This document shows, in pieces, positions 49,880-59,035 of a stretch of DNA of 64,000 bases (position 1 is the stretch's first letter; each line of letters starts with the position of its first letter). Under the pieces are notes generated by a model, which saw only the letters and a list, made by a program, of their open reading frames with translations, had not been told where the DNA came from and did no database searches. The stretch is from Catellatospora sp. KI3. GTDB lineage: Bacteria > Actinomycetota > Actinomycetes > Mycobacteriales > Micromonosporaceae. The position numbers and the translations under genes were made by a program. The stretch lies in contig NZ_JASAMB010000012.1 of NCBI RefSeq assembly GCF_029948125.1, positions 179,603 to 243,602 on the forward strand, read 5' to 3'.

Positions 49880-52603
49880 ATGTCCTGGTCGCGCCGATCA
49901 CGGCGGTCGGCGGCCGCCGCGCTCGCCATCACCGTGACCGCCGCCGCCGTGTTCGGCCTGCCGCACACGGCCTCCGCGGCCGGCACGACGCTGTTCGACC
50001 AGTCGTTCCTGGGCAACCGCCCCGACGGCACCGGCGCGGTGGCACTGCCGGCCGCGCCCGCCGGCGCGACGAACTCGGCCTGCCTGACCGCGGTCGGCAA
50101 CCCGAACGGGGTTCCGCTGCGCAGCTGCACCGTCGCCACCGACCCGCCTGGTTCGGGACGGCTCCGGCTGACCGACGCCTCGGCGGACAGGCAGGGCGGC
50201 GTCTTCAGCGCCGCGAGCGTGCCGACCTCGCAGGGCCTGGACGTCACCTTCAACGCCCACCAGTACGGCGGGGCCGGTCCCGGAGGCGACGGGCTCGCGT
50301 TCGTGCTCGCCGCGGTCGATCCGGCCAACCCCCTGTCACCGGCCGTGCTCGGGCCCGCAGGCGGATCGCTGGGCTACTCCGCCGCGTCCAACGGCGGCTC
50401 CGCCGGCCTGTCCCAGGGCTACCTGGGTGTGGGCCTGGACGTGTACGGCAACTTCAGCAACGCCGCCTACCAGGGCACCGGCTGCACCAACCCGGCCTAC
50501 ATCAGCACCACCGGACGGGTGCCCGGCCAGGTCGTCGTGCGCGGACCGGGTAGCGGCGGCACCGGCTACTGCGCGATCAACAGCACGGCCGTGACCACGC
50601 TCGCGCTGCCGCTGGCGCTGCGGGCCTCGACGCGGTCGGCGTCTGTGGTACCGGTCGAGGTCGTCGCCAACACCACCGCGGCGTCGTTCGTCACCGCCTC
50701 GGGTATCACCGTCCCAGCCGGGCAGTACCGGATCAGGTTCACCCCGGTCGGCGGGCTGCTGCCGCTGACCCTGTCCGGCCCGCTGCCGGTCGTGCCGTCC
50801 ACGCTGTATCCGTCGCCGAGCTGGCTCAACGCCGCCGGCTACCCGAAGCAGCTCGCGTTCGGCTGGGTCGGGTCGACGAGTTCGGTCACCGATTTCCACG
50901 AGGTGGGCAACGCCAAGGCGGTCTCGTTCAACCAGGTGCCGGACCTGTCCGTCACGCAGGCCAGTTACGCGGGCCTGACCCCGCAGCCCGGCGACCCGGT
51001 CACGTACGTGATCACGGCCGGCGTCAACGCGGGCGCCGACGAGACGGTGCCCGTCTCGGTGACCCAGACGCTGCCGCCGGGCGTCCTGCCCCGGGGCGCC
51101 TACGGATCCGGGTGGAGCTGCGGGGCGCCGACCGGCCAGAGCTTCACCTGCGTCAGCGGCAGCGGCCCCTTCCCGGCCGGCACGGCGCTGCCGCCGATCA
51201 CCGTGGTGGCCATCGTGACCGGCACGGCGGTGACACCGGCACTGATCCAGACCGCGACGGTCGCCACCGCCTCGTCCGGCGACGCGAACCCCGGATATGC
51301 GGCCACCACCACCCCGGTCACGCCACCGGCCGCCCCCAGCGGCATCACCGTCAGCCCGGCCGCCGGACCGGTCCCAGGCGCCAACGCGGTCCGGGTGAGC
51401 GGCGCCAACCTCGCCAACGCTTCCGCCATCGAGATCGGCACGGCGGCCGAGCAGCAGGCCGGTGCTCCGGTCGTGCTGCTGCCCTGCCCGTCCGGCCCCG
51501 CCGCGGGCTGCTTCACCACCAACGCCGACGGCACCCTGTCCATCTCCGCGATGCCCGGCCGGGCGGGGGCCGCGACGGTGAACCTCACCGTCGTCACCCG
51601 CGGCGTGGCCGGGGCGGCCGCCTACGCGTACCGGTCCGTGCCCGCAGCCCCCACCGTCACCGCGGTCGCCGCGGGCGACAACGCGGCGTCGCTGAGCTGG
51701 TCCGCGCCCGCCGACGGAGGTTCGCCCATCACCGGTTACACGGTGACGCCGTACCTCGACGGCGTCGCGCAGCCCGCCCGGACCTTCCCCGCCCCGGCCA
51801 CGACCCAGAACATCACCGGGTTGACCGCCGGCAGCACCTACACCTTCCGGGTCGCGGCGATCAACGCCGCCGGCACAGGCCCGGAGTCGGCGGCGTCCGC
51901 GCCGGTGACGGTCAACGCTCCGCCGGCGCTCACGTTCGCGCCGCCCCCGGCAGGCAAGGCCTACACCGCCTACCGGCACCAGTTGACCGTGGAGGGCGGC
52001 ACCAGCCCGTACACCTGGTCGGTGAGCGCCGGGTCGCTGCCCGACGGGATCAGCCTCGCCCCGGCCACCGGCGTGCTGTCGGGTACGCCCACCGTCGCGG
52101 GCTCCTTCTCCTTCACCGTGCGGGTCACCGACGCGGTCGGCCAGAGCGCCACCCGCCAGGTCACGCTGGTCCTGGCCGCGCTGGGCGGGTTGGCGATCAG
52201 CGTGCCGGAGTCGGCCTCGCTCGGCACGGCCGGCGCGGGCGGCGGCCCGGTCACCGGGCGGCTCGGCGTGGTCACCGTGACCGACGACCGGGGTCCCGCC
52301 GCGGGCAGCTGGACCGCGTCGGTGTCCATGACCGACTTCACGACCGGCGCCGGTGCGGCAGGCGAGATGATCCCCGGCAGCGCGGTCGTGTACTCCTCAG
52401 GTCCGGCGGTGCTGACCACGGGGACAGGACTGTTCGTGCCGCAGCCGGGCACCGCGATGGACGCGCGCCGGTTCGCCGCGGGCTGGCAGGGCCCGCCGGC
52501 CGGGGCGAACTCCGCCGCCTGGAACCCGGGGCTGGCCGTGACGCTGCCCGCAGGCGTGGTGGCCGGCACCTATCGCGCCGTGATCACGCACTCGGTGCTG
52601 TGA
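49880..52603 (+). CDS. Large secreted protein: L-type lectin-like, Ig/FN3 domains and C-terminal WxL-like domain
   Basis: A 907-residue exported protein. ATG 49880 (MSWSRRSRRSAAAALAI) begins a signal peptide ending ASA near residue 33. Residues 35-330 resemble a legume/L-type lectin sandwich (FNAHQYGGAGPGGDGLAFVL, GYLGVGLDVYGNFSN). A DUF11-like domain follows (PDLSVTQASYAGLTPQPGDP), then an IPT-like unit, FN3 (about 590-680, SLSWSAPADGGSPITGYTVT), and a putative Ig domain (SLPDGISLAPATGVLSGTPT). The last ~140 residues (ISVPESASLG to GTYRAVITHSVL) match the WxL-like protein at 54289-54831. It probably binds carbohydrate and docks to the cell surface together with the DUF916/LPXTG genes that converge on it. 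Confidence 0.8.
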   Translation: MSWSRRSRRSAAAALAITVTAAAVFGLPHTASAAGTTLFDQSFLGNRPDGTGAVALPAAPAGATNSACLTAVGNPNGVPLRSCTVATDPPGSGRLRLTDASADRQGGVFSAASVPTSQGLDVTFNAHQYGGAGPGGDGLAFVLAAVDPANPLSPAVLGPAGGSLGYSAASNGGSAGLSQGYLGVGLDVYGNFSNAAYQGTGCTNPAYISTTGRVPGQVVVRGPGSGGTGYCAINSTAVTTLALPLALRASTRSASVVPVEVVANTTAASFVTASGITVPAGQYRIRFTPVGGLLPLTLSGPLPVVPSTLYPSPSWLNAAGYPKQLAFGWVGSTSSVTDFHEVGNAKAVSFNQVPDLSVTQASYAGLTPQPGDPVTYVITAGVNAGADETVPVSVTQTLPPGVLPRGAYGSGWSCGAPTGQSFTCVSGSGPFPAGTALPPITVVAIVTGTAVTPALIQTATVATASSGDANPGYAATTTPVTPPAAPSGITVSPAAGPVPGANAVRVSGANLANASAIEIGTAAEQQAGAPVVLLPCPSGPAAGCFTTNADGTLSISAMPGRAGAATVNLTVVTRGVAGAAAYAYRSVPAAPTVTAVAAGDNAASLSWSAPADGGSPITGYTVTPYLDGVAQPARTFPAPATTQNITGLTAGSTYTFRVAAINAAGTGPESAASAPVTVNAPPALTFAPPPAGKAYTAYRHQLTVEGGTSPYTWSVSAGSLPDGISLAPATGVLSGTPTVAGSFSFTVRVTDAVGQSATRQVTLVLAALGGLAISVPESASLGTAGAGGGPVTGRLGVVTVTDDRGPAAGSWTASVSMTDFTTGAGAAGEMIPGSAVVYSSGPAVLTTGTGLFVPQPGTAMDARRFAAGWQGPPAGANSAAWNPGLAVTLPAGVVAGTYRAVITHSVL

Positions 52604-52688
52604 CCCGGCTCCGCGCGAAGACAGTCCCCCGGTTTCGGGGACAGCCACAGCCACCTGGTGGACCCGGCTCCGCGCGCGAAGACAGTCC
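52602..52688 (+). repeat. Two tandem near-copies of a 26-28-bp sequence
   Basis: GACCCGGCTCCGCGCG followed by AAGACAGTCC occurs at 52602-52627 and, with two extra bases (CG), at 52661-52688. The 33-bp spacer contains the palindrome CCCCCGGTTTCGGGG. It lies in the gap between convergent genes and may be a duplicated terminator region. Confidence 0.55.
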
Positions 52689-52699
52689 GCCACCCGGTG

Positions 52700-53218
52700 T
52701 CACGCGTGCCGTCGGCGACGGCGGACGGCCAGCACGGTGCCCGTTCCCGCGCATACCAGCAGGGTGCCGAGCAGCAGTAGCGGGCCGAGGTCGGCCCCGG
52801 TGACGGGTAGGCGGCCGCCGGACGGCAGGGCCGACGGCTGCCCGGCGCCCGGCGCGGCGGGACCCGCGCCGTTCGCGCCGCCGCCGGACGGTCCGTCGCC
52901 GGAGGATCCGCCACCGTGGTGGGACGAGCCGCCGCCGTGGGATCCGCCGCCGGGCGAATCGCCGCCGGGCGAGGGGCGGGGCTTCGCGCCCGGCGAGACT
53001 TCGAGGGTCACGCCGCCGGAGGAGCCGGGCGGCGCCGTGGCCACGGCGACCGCCGCCGCGGCGGGCCGCCCGCCCTCGGCCGCCACCGGGGCACCGGCGA
53101 GCAGCGCCGCACCGACGGCCAGGCACACCGTGGCGGTTCCGAGGACAGCCCAGCGGGTTGGTCCGGGTGCCGTACGGACAGGCCTCTCCGGTGGCGCACC
53201 AGGGAACATGAAGATCAC
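52700..53218 (-). CDS. LPXTG-type sortase-anchored small surface protein
   Basis: A 172-residue protein with a signal-like hydrophobic stretch (WAVLGTATVCLAVGAALLAG, 23-42) and a Gly/Ser/Pro/His-rich stalk (GGDSPGGGSHGGGSSHHGGG). Its sorting signal is LPVTGAD (about 138-144), followed by a membrane helix (LGPLLLLGTLLVCAGTGTVL) and RRRRRHA. Sortase would cleave within LPVTG and attach it to peptidoglycan. GTG 53218 is used, and an internal ATG at 53209 is an alternative. It is last in an operon-like trio with DUF916 and WxL-like genes, which recalls the small LPXTG protein of csc clusters in Firmicutes. Confidence 0.83.
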   Translation of the reverse strand: MIFMFPGAPPERPVRTAPGPTRWAVLGTATVCLAVGAALLAGAPVAAEGGRPAAAAVAVATAPPGSSGGVTLEVSPGAKPRPSPGGDSPGGGSHGGGSSHHGGGSSGDGPSGGGANGAGPAAPGAGQPSALPSGGRLPVTGADLGPLLLLGTLLVCAGTGTVLAVRRRRRHA

Positions 53219-53273
53219 ACTAGTTCGGGGTGCGCGGCCCGGCTGCCCTTTGGGACAACCGGGCCGTCCGAGC

Positions 53274-54272
53274 TCAGACGTACTGCCTGTCGCGTACGCG
53301 CCGACGCCGGACCAGCTGCCAGGCGAGTACGGCGACGAGCACGACCGCCAGGCCGACCACGACGATCAGCAGGGTACGACGGCCGGACACCGGCTCCAGG
53401 GCCGTCGTGTCCGCGGCCAGCGGCAGCACGAACTGTCCGGTCGCGACGCGCTCGACCATTCCGCTGCGCAGCTTGAGTTCGGCGTGCCATACGCCGTCGG
53501 GCACCGGCTGGTCGATCGGTGCGGTGACCCTGCCCTGCCGGCCCGGCAGGATGGTGACACCCGAGGTGACGCCGAACGGTCCGGCCCGGACCGTGTCGGT
53601 GTCGTTGCTCAGTGCCATCGAGCCGGTCATGTCCAGGGCGCGCTCACCGGTGTTCGTCACCTGCGCGGTGAGGACCGGCCACGGCCCGCTGCCGCGTTCG
53701 ACGGTCAGGCCGTCGATCCGGAAGTCCGTGGGCGGCTCGCCGCCCGGGCCGACGTCGAGGTACACCCGTACCCCGACGCGGTGGATCTGCAGCACGTTGC
53801 CCTGGTCGGGCGAGCTGGTGACCTGCGCCCACACCGCCGCGTAGCGCTCCCCGCGCGAGGCCGCCTCCGGTACGGCGATGGTCACCTCCACGTCGCGCTT
53901 GGCCCCGGGCGGCAGGTCGATCAGCTTCGTCGCCAGTCGCGTCCAGCGGCTGAGCTCGTTGCCGCCGCGGCCGTCGGTCACCGTGAACGTGTTCTCCTCG
54001 ATGCTCGCGGCCCCCGAGTACAGCTCGACCCGCTGGGTCTGCGGCGAGGTGTTGCTGACCTCCACCCGCCTCCGGATGGTCATGCCGGGCGTGACGTGGT
54101 CCACGATGTACGCCCGTGCCCGCGGGTCCTCGACCCGCGCCACGGGGATGTCCAGCAGTCGCAGGCCGAGTCCGCCGGTGGGTGCCCCGGGTTCCGCGAT
54201 GGCCTGACGCCCGGCCTCGGCCGGTGCCGCGAGCGCTCCGAGCGCCACGAGGGCGGCGGAGGCCAGCAGCAC
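53274..54272 (-). CDS. DUF916-type WxL-interacting surface protein
   Basis: A 332-residue protein with a signal peptide (VLLASAALVALGALAAPAEA), two Ig-like beta domains (VTPGMTIRRRVEVSNTSPQT, NVLQIHRVGVRVYLDVGPGG, FRIDGLTVERGSGPWPVLTA) and a C-terminal membrane helix (LLIVVVGLAVVLVAVLAWQL) followed by VRRRRVRDRQYV. This is the architecture of DUF916/WxIP proteins that bind WxL proteins at the wall. The start is ambiguous: GTG 54272 gives a normal leader, although the signal lacks basic residues unless a rare ATT at 54302 is used. It follows the WxL-like gene by 16 bp and precedes the LPXTG gene. Confidence 0.83.
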   Translation of the reverse strand: MLLASAALVALGALAAPAEAGRQAIAEPGAPTGGLGLRLLDIPVARVEDPRARAYIVDHVTPGMTIRRRVEVSNTSPQTQRVELYSGAASIEENTFTVTDGRGGNELSRWTRLATKLIDLPPGAKRDVEVTIAVPEAASRGERYAAVWAQVTSSPDQGNVLQIHRVGVRVYLDVGPGGEPPTDFRIDGLTVERGSGPWPVLTAQVTNTGERALDMTGSMALSNDTDTVRAGPFGVTSGVTILPGRQGRVTAPIDQPVPDGVWHAELKLRSGMVERVATGQFVLPLAADTTALEPVSGRRTLLIVVVGLAVVLVAVLAWQLVRRRRVRDRQYV

Positions 54273-54288
54273 CGGCCGGTGGACGCGC

Positions 54289-54831
54289 TCATACCACCGA
54301 ATGCGTCACCGTCCCGGTGTAGATGCCGCCGACGGCGTCCGCGGGGATCGTGACGACGAGGTTCGGGTTCCAGGTTGCGGAGTTGCTGCCGGTGCCGCCG
54401 GCGTGCGAGAACGCCGTACGGGGCACGTTGATCACCTGGGCGGCGCCCGCGTTCATCTGACCGGGGGTGAAGGTGCCCGTGCCGACGGTGACCGTGGCCT
54501 GGCCCGACCAGTACTTGACGTTGCCTGCCGGGATGGTCTCGCCCGGCCCGGCGCTGCCGGTGGTGAAGGCGCCGGACACGACGCTCGCGTTCCAGGCGGG
54601 GGTGAGCGAGGCGCGCAGGTCCGACACGATCACCAGGCCCATCGGGCCGGAGAGGGTGGTGCCTTCGTTGCCGGTGCCGAGGCTGGACGCGGGCGGGACG
54701 GAGATGGTGAGTCCGCCCGAGCCGACCACGGTCAGCGTCACGATGGTGTCCCCGGGCGCCGCCGCGGCGGGACCGGCCAGCCCGACGGTCGCTGCCGCAG
54801 CCAGCGCCAGAGAGATGAGCCGCTTTTTCAC
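54289..54831 (-). CDS. Small secreted WxL-domain-like protein
   Basis: A 180-residue exported protein. GTG 54831 (VKKRLISLALAAAATVGLAG) follows GGAGGG at short spacing. After the signal (ending AAAAP) the whole mature protein is one beta-rich domain: GLTISVPPASSLGTGNEGTT, MGLVIVSDLRASLTPAWNAS and VVTIPADAVGGIYTGTVTHS. The ending matches the WxL-domain consensus (IPA...GxYxGxxTxSV). The large protein at 49880 ends in the same domain. It is the first gene of the WxL/DUF916/LPXTG operon. Upstream, 54840-54967 is unusually AT-rich and likely holds the promoter. Confidence 0.8.
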   Translation of the reverse strand: MKKRLISLALAAAATVGLAGPAAAAPGDTIVTLTVVGSGGLTISVPPASSLGTGNEGTTLSGPMGLVIVSDLRASLTPAWNASVVSGAFTTGSAGPGETIPAGNVKYWSGQATVTVGTGTFTPGQMNAGAAQVINVPRTAFSHAGGTGSNSATWNPNLVVTIPADAVGGIYTGTVTHSVV

Positions 54832-54967
54832 GTACCCTCCGTTTTGTTCTGCTTTACGGTGATTCCGTTCTCGAAGTTTAGTAACGAATGGGGCATATTG
54901 AACACGAATCGCGAAACGACTGGACCGCCGCCGAAGGGGCTGCGGACCGCGCGATACGGTCCAGCCC

Positions 54968-55555
54968 ATGACCATCGTCTTCGCCGACCGCGGCCTGCAC
55001 CTCGGCGTCCTGAACGCCCTACTGGCCAACGGTGCGATCGCCGCCGCCGACCTGAGCGCGATCGTGGAGTCGACCGGCCCGGACGGCCCGGACGACGGCT
55101 ACCCGGGCCCGGGCCCGCGCCTGGCGGCGGCACTGGACCTGCTGCACGCCGTCGCGGTGCCCGCGTCCGCGGCATCGGCGATCGACCGACTGGACTTCGA
55201 CGGCGGCAATGACATCTACATGCTGGTCGAGCAGACGCTCGACATCGACACCGGCGGCGAGTCCGACGACTACAACGTCACCTCGCTGGAAGGCGTCCAC
55301 ACGCTGTCGGGCCTGAAGTCGCTCAACCTGGACGGCCACGGCTACCACCCGGACCCGTTGGACCTGACCCCCCTGACCGGGCACCCGACGCTGTCGGAGC
55401 TGGTGCTGACCGGCGTGTGCACGAACGCGGCGGCGCTGGAGACGCTGCCGGCGCTGCGCACCCTGAACGTCGCCCTGGCGCGCCTCGACGACCCCGACGT
55501 GCCGACCCGCCTGGAGGCGCGCGGAGTGGCGGTCCGCCACCGCAGGCGCCGCTGA
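54968..55555 (+). CDS. Hypothetical protein with leucine-rich segment (DUF6892-like)
   Basis: A 195-residue soluble protein, MTIVFADRGLHLGVLNALLA, with an acidic middle (DIDTGGESDDYNVTSLEGVH). The C-terminal part has a leucine-rich-repeat-like period (LSGLKSLNLDGHGYH, PTLSELVLTGVCT, LPALRTLNVALARL). It may belong to DUF6892, but I am not certain. It is divergent from the WxL operon and convergent with the epimerase gene, 30 bp away. The function is unknown. Confidence 0.65.
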   Translation: MTIVFADRGLHLGVLNALLANGAIAAADLSAIVESTGPDGPDDGYPGPGPRLAAALDLLHAVAVPASAASAIDRLDFDGGNDIYMLVEQTLDIDTGGESDDYNVTSLEGVHTLSGLKSLNLDGHGYHPDPLDLTPLTGHPTLSELVLTGVCTNAAALETLPALRTLNVALARLDDPDVPTRLEARGVAVRHRRRR

Positions 55556-55585
55556 CCGTCCTGACCGGCTGTCGGCTGAGCGCGC

Positions 55586-56671
55586 TCAGTCGGCGGCGCT
55601 GTGCCCTGGCAGCCGCCCGCGGGCCACGGCCATCAGCCGTGTGGCGGCACCGGGCCGCTCGCGCAGCGGCGGCGAGCCGTCACCGGCGCCGTCGGCCATA
55701 CCCTCGATCAGCTCCGCCAGCGCGTCAAGCGCGTCGGTGCGGGCGCGCCAGCCCAGATCCGCCTCGGCGCGCCGGCACGACATCAGCGGGCTGCGCGCCG
55801 CCAGCCGGACCCAACCGGGCTCAGTGGGCTGGAGCCTGGCCGCCCAGGTGAGGGCGGCCGCGCCCTGCAGCAGCAGCGGCGGGGTGGGCACGGCCCAGCC
55901 GTGGAAGCGGGCGCCCACGCTCTCGGCGTCCAGCACGGGCTCCGCGGCGATGTTGTACGGCCCCCGCGCCTGCGCCAGGATCGCCCGCGCGTACGCCTCG
56001 GCGACGTCATCGGCGTGCACCGCCTGGATCCGCAGCGCCGGGCTGCTCGGCAGCAGCGGCAGGCGCCCCAGGCGCAGCAGCCCCAGCGGCGCGAACGGGC
56101 CGATGAACAGCCGCGCGATCTCGGCGGCGGCCACCCGCTGGAACGCCAGCGCGTTGCGGATGCGCACCACCCGCAGCTGCGGGTGCTCGGCCTCGACGAC
56201 GTCCAGCATCGCCTCCACCGCCGCCTTGTCCTCGCTGTAGGTGGAGCCGGGCACGCCGGTGGCGGGCCACACCTCGTCGATGCGCTTGTCCTTGGGCGCG
56301 GGCGCGTACGCGCCGACCGAGGACGCGACCAGCAGCGTCGGCACGGAGGCGGCGACGGTCGCCGCGATGACGTTGGCGGTGCCGGTGACGTTGGTCTGCC
56401 GCAGCTGCGCCCGGTCGTGGCTGGGCTGGATCTGCCAGGCGAGATGGATCACCGCCGCCGCGCCGGCGAACAGGTTGGTGAGCGACGCCGCCGCCTCGGG
56501 GCTGCCCACGTCCAGCTTGTGCCAGCGCACCTGGTCGTACGGCCAGCCGGCCGACGTCGACGGCCGGCGCCGCGCCACCCCGGTGACCTCGTCGAACTCG
56601 TGCCCGTCCACCAGCCGCCGCAGCACCGCCGTGCCGATGTTCCCGGTCGCGCCCACCACCACAACTCGCAT
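55586..56671 (-). CDS. NAD(P)-dependent epimerase/dehydratase (extended SDR)
   Basis: A 361-residue Rossmann enzyme: VVVVGATGNIGTAVLRRLVD is the NAD(P)-binding GxxGxxG, LLVASSVGAYAP the Ser-bearing strand, and STYSEDKAAVEAML the YxxxK catalytic pair (Tyr-Ser-Glu-Asp-Lys). RIRNALAFQRVAAAEI and HADDVAEAYARAI match extended SDR epimerases. The C-terminus (RLMAVARGRLPGHSAAD) is variable. The substrate is unknown, perhaps a nucleotide sugar or a lipid ketone. It is divergent from the YihY-type gene, with 77 bp between starts. Confidence 0.9.
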   Translation of the reverse strand: MRVVVVGATGNIGTAVLRRLVDGHEFDEVTGVARRRPSTSAGWPYDQVRWHKLDVGSPEAAASLTNLFAGAAAVIHLAWQIQPSHDRAQLRQTNVTGTANVIAATVAASVPTLLVASSVGAYAPAPKDKRIDEVWPATGVPGSTYSEDKAAVEAMLDVVEAEHPQLRVVRIRNALAFQRVAAAEIARLFIGPFAPLGLLRLGRLPLLPSSPALRIQAVHADDVAEAYARAILAQARGPYNIAAEPVLDAESVGARFHGWAVPTPPLLLQGAAALTWAARLQPTEPGWVRLAARSPLMSCRRAEADLGWRARTDALDALAELIEGMADGAGDGSPPLRERPGAATRLMAVARGRLPGHSAAD

Positions 56672-56748
56672 ATCAGCCCCTTACCCCCCAAACCCTGATG
56701 TCAACCACGGGTCGGTTAGGAAGGGGCGGGGTGCGGTATGTAGCGGCC

Positions 56749-57741
56749 ATGGCCGAGCACCCCCAGTCGTCCCCCGCGTCGCCGCCTCCCCCGGACGCGG
56801 GTCCGCGCAGTCCCGCACAGTTCAGCCTGAAGTCCTGGTGGCAGGTGCTGCGCCGGACGGCGAAGGAGGCCGACACCGACAGCCTGCAGGTATGGGCCGC
56901 CGCGCTCACCTACTACGGCGTGCTGTCGCTGTTCCCCGGCATCCTGGTGCTGGTGGCCGTCGTCGGGCTGATCGACGACCGGCTCGTCAACGACGTGCTC
57001 ACCGACGTCACCCCGATCATGCCCGGCCCGGTCCGGGATATCTTCACCGCCGCGCTGGACAACGTGCAGGCCAACGACGCCAAGGCGGGCGTCGCCGCGA
57101 TCATCGGTCTGGTGGTCGCGATGTGGTCGGCCTCCGGCTACATCGACGGCTTCATGCAGGCGTCCAACGCCATCTACGACGTACCGGAGGGCAGGCCGCT
57201 GTGGAAGCGGCTGCCGATCCGGCTCGCGGTCACCCTGGTCACCGGGGTGCTGCTGGTCGTCAGCATGCTCATCGTGGTACTCAGCGGCAGGCTGGCCGAG
57301 GCGCTGGGCAACGCCCTGGACATCCCCGGGCCGGCCGTGACGGCCTGGCAGATCCTCAAGTGGCCGGTGCTGGTGGTGCTGATCGGGGTGCTGTTCGGGC
57401 TGCTCTACTGGGCCTCGCCCAACGCGCGCCAGGGCGGCTTCCGGTGGATCACCCCGGGCTGCGTGCTGGCGGTCGTGCTGTGGCTGGCCGCCTCGGCCGG
57501 GTTCGGCTTCTACGCGGCGCACTTCGGCACGTACGCCGCCACGTACGGCAGCCTCGGCGGCGTGGTGGTGTTCCTCATCTGGCTATGGCTGTCCAATCTG
57601 GCCCTGCTGCTGGGCGCCGAGCTGGACGCCGAGCTGGAGCGCCAGCGCGCCATCGCCGCCGGCCACCCGGCCGACCAGGAGCCCTACCTGCAGACCCGCG
57701 ACGGCAAGGCCGTGGACACCGACGACAAGCAGGCACTCTGA
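56749..57741 (+). CDS. YihY/BrkB-family inner-membrane protein
   Basis: A 330-residue membrane protein. SLKSWWQVLRRTAKEADTDS, LQVWAAALTYYGVLSLFPGI, WSASGYIDGFMQASNAIYDV and FRWITPGCVLAVVLWLAASA match YihY/BrkB, with about six hydrophobic helices. LIWLWLSNLALLLGAELDAE is the conserved end. ATG 56749 was chosen; ATG 56698 is in frame but lacks a ribosome site. The family is of unclear function, once mis-named ribonuclease BN. No operon partner is obvious; the glycosyltransferase follows 38 bp later and may be co-transcribed. Confidence 0.9.
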   Translation: MAEHPQSSPASPPPPDAGPRSPAQFSLKSWWQVLRRTAKEADTDSLQVWAAALTYYGVLSLFPGILVLVAVVGLIDDRLVNDVLTDVTPIMPGPVRDIFTAALDNVQANDAKAGVAAIIGLVVAMWSASGYIDGFMQASNAIYDVPEGRPLWKRLPIRLAVTLVTGVLLVVSMLIVVLSGRLAEALGNALDIPGPAVTAWQILKWPVLVVLIGVLFGLLYWASPNARQGGFRWITPGCVLAVVLWLAASAGFGFYAAHFGTYAATYGSLGGVVVFLIWLWLSNLALLLGAELDAELERQRAIAAGHPADQEPYLQTRDGKAVDTDDKQAL

Positions 57742-57779
57742 CCGCGTGATCAAGCGGTGGGAGTGGGTATGGCGAAAGC

Positions 57780-59021
57780 ATGACAACCACCGCCATTCAT
57801 AGTGATCTGTCGGCAAAGGCGCCGCAGCTGCCCGACGGCCCGGCGGCGGAGGCCGAGCCCCTCAAGATCGCAATGGTCGCACCGCCATACTTCACCATCC
57901 CGCCCGTCGGCTACGGCGGCATCGAGGCCGTCGTGGCCGATCTCAGCGACGCGCTGACCGCGGCGGGGCACCAGGTCACGCTGATCGCCGCCGGGGCCAA
58001 CGGCACCCGGGCCGGATTCCGGCCGGTGTGGGACCGGACCGTGCCGGAGCGGCTGGGCGAGCCCGGACCGGAGATCATCTACGCGGCCGAGGCGCGCCGG
58101 GTCGTCGAGGCGCTGGCGGCCGAGGGCGCGGTCGACGTCGTACACGACCACACCTTCGCCGGGGTGCTCAACGCCCCCGCGTACGCCCGGCTCGGCCTGC
58201 CCACGGTCGCGACCATGCACGGCCCCGCCGACAGCGAGCTGCGCGGCTTCTACCGGGCCCTGGGCGACGACGTGCCGCTCGTGGCGATCAGCCGCCGGCA
58301 GCAGGCGCTCGCGCCCGAGCTGAGCTGGATCGACACCGTGCACAACGGACTCGACCCGGCCGCCTGGCCGTACCAGGCCCGCAAGGGCGAGTACGCGCTG
58401 TTCCTGGGCCGGTTCAGCCCGGACAAGGGCGCGCACACCGCGGTCCTGGCGGCGCGGGCCGCCGGGCTGCCGCTGATCCTGGCGGGCAAGTGCGCCGAGC
58501 CGGCCGAGCGGAAGTACTTCCGCGAGCAGGTCGAGCCGCTGCTCGGACCGAACGACCAGATGATCGGTCCCGCCGACGGCGTCCGCAAGCGGGAGCTGTT
58601 CGCCAACGCCCGCTGCCTGCTGTTCCCGATCCAGTGGGAGGAGCCGTTCGGCATGGTCATGATCGAATCGATGATCTGCGGCACTCCGGTCGTGGCGCTG
58701 CGGGCCGGGGCCGTGCCGGAGGTGGTCTCGCACGGGGTGAGCGGGCTGATCTGCGACGACCCCGAGCAGCTCCCCGAGGCGCTGCGCGAGGTGAGCGCGC
58801 TCGATCCGGCCGACTGCCGCCGACATGTCGTGCACAACTTCAGCGCCGCGCACATGGCCGTCGGGTACGCGCGGGCGTACCGGCGGGCGCTGGCCGCGCT
58901 GGAGGCGACTGCGGCGGCCTCCGCGCATCCGCAGGCTGCCCGGTCGCGCACCGCGCCGCTCGGACTGCGCCGCGCGGGTTCCGTGCCCCGGCTGTCCGGG
59001 CACGCCGCCACCTCCCGGTAG
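57780..59021 (+). CDS. GT4-family glycosyltransferase
   Basis: A 413-residue GT-B-fold transferase. MVAPPYFTIPPVGYGGIEAV is the N-terminal donor-side loop, VVHDHTFAG the inter-domain motif, LFLGRFSPDKGAHTAVLAAR the beta-strand and Glu-rich loop lead-in of GT4, and FPIQWEEPFGMVMIESMICG (about 283-302) the EX7E-type nucleotide-sugar site. GTPVVALRAGAVPEVV follows. It probably transfers a hexose from an NDP-sugar to a cell-envelope or osmolyte acceptor; the exact product is unknown. The gene ends at an unusually long hairpin, 59036-59079. Confidence 0.93.
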   Translation: MTTTAIHSDLSAKAPQLPDGPAAEAEPLKIAMVAPPYFTIPPVGYGGIEAVVADLSDALTAAGHQVTLIAAGANGTRAGFRPVWDRTVPERLGEPGPEIIYAAEARRVVEALAAEGAVDVVHDHTFAGVLNAPAYARLGLPTVATMHGPADSELRGFYRALGDDVPLVAISRRQQALAPELSWIDTVHNGLDPAAWPYQARKGEYALFLGRFSPDKGAHTAVLAARAAGLPLILAGKCAEPAERKYFREQVEPLLGPNDQMIGPADGVRKRELFANARCLLFPIQWEEPFGMVMIESMICGTPVVALRAGAVPEVVSHGVSGLICDDPEQLPEALREVSALDPADCRRHVVHNFSAAHMAVGYARAYRRALAALEATAAASAHPQAARSRTAPLGLRRAGSVPRLSGHAATSR

Positions 59022-59035
59022 GCGAAGGCCGCCGA

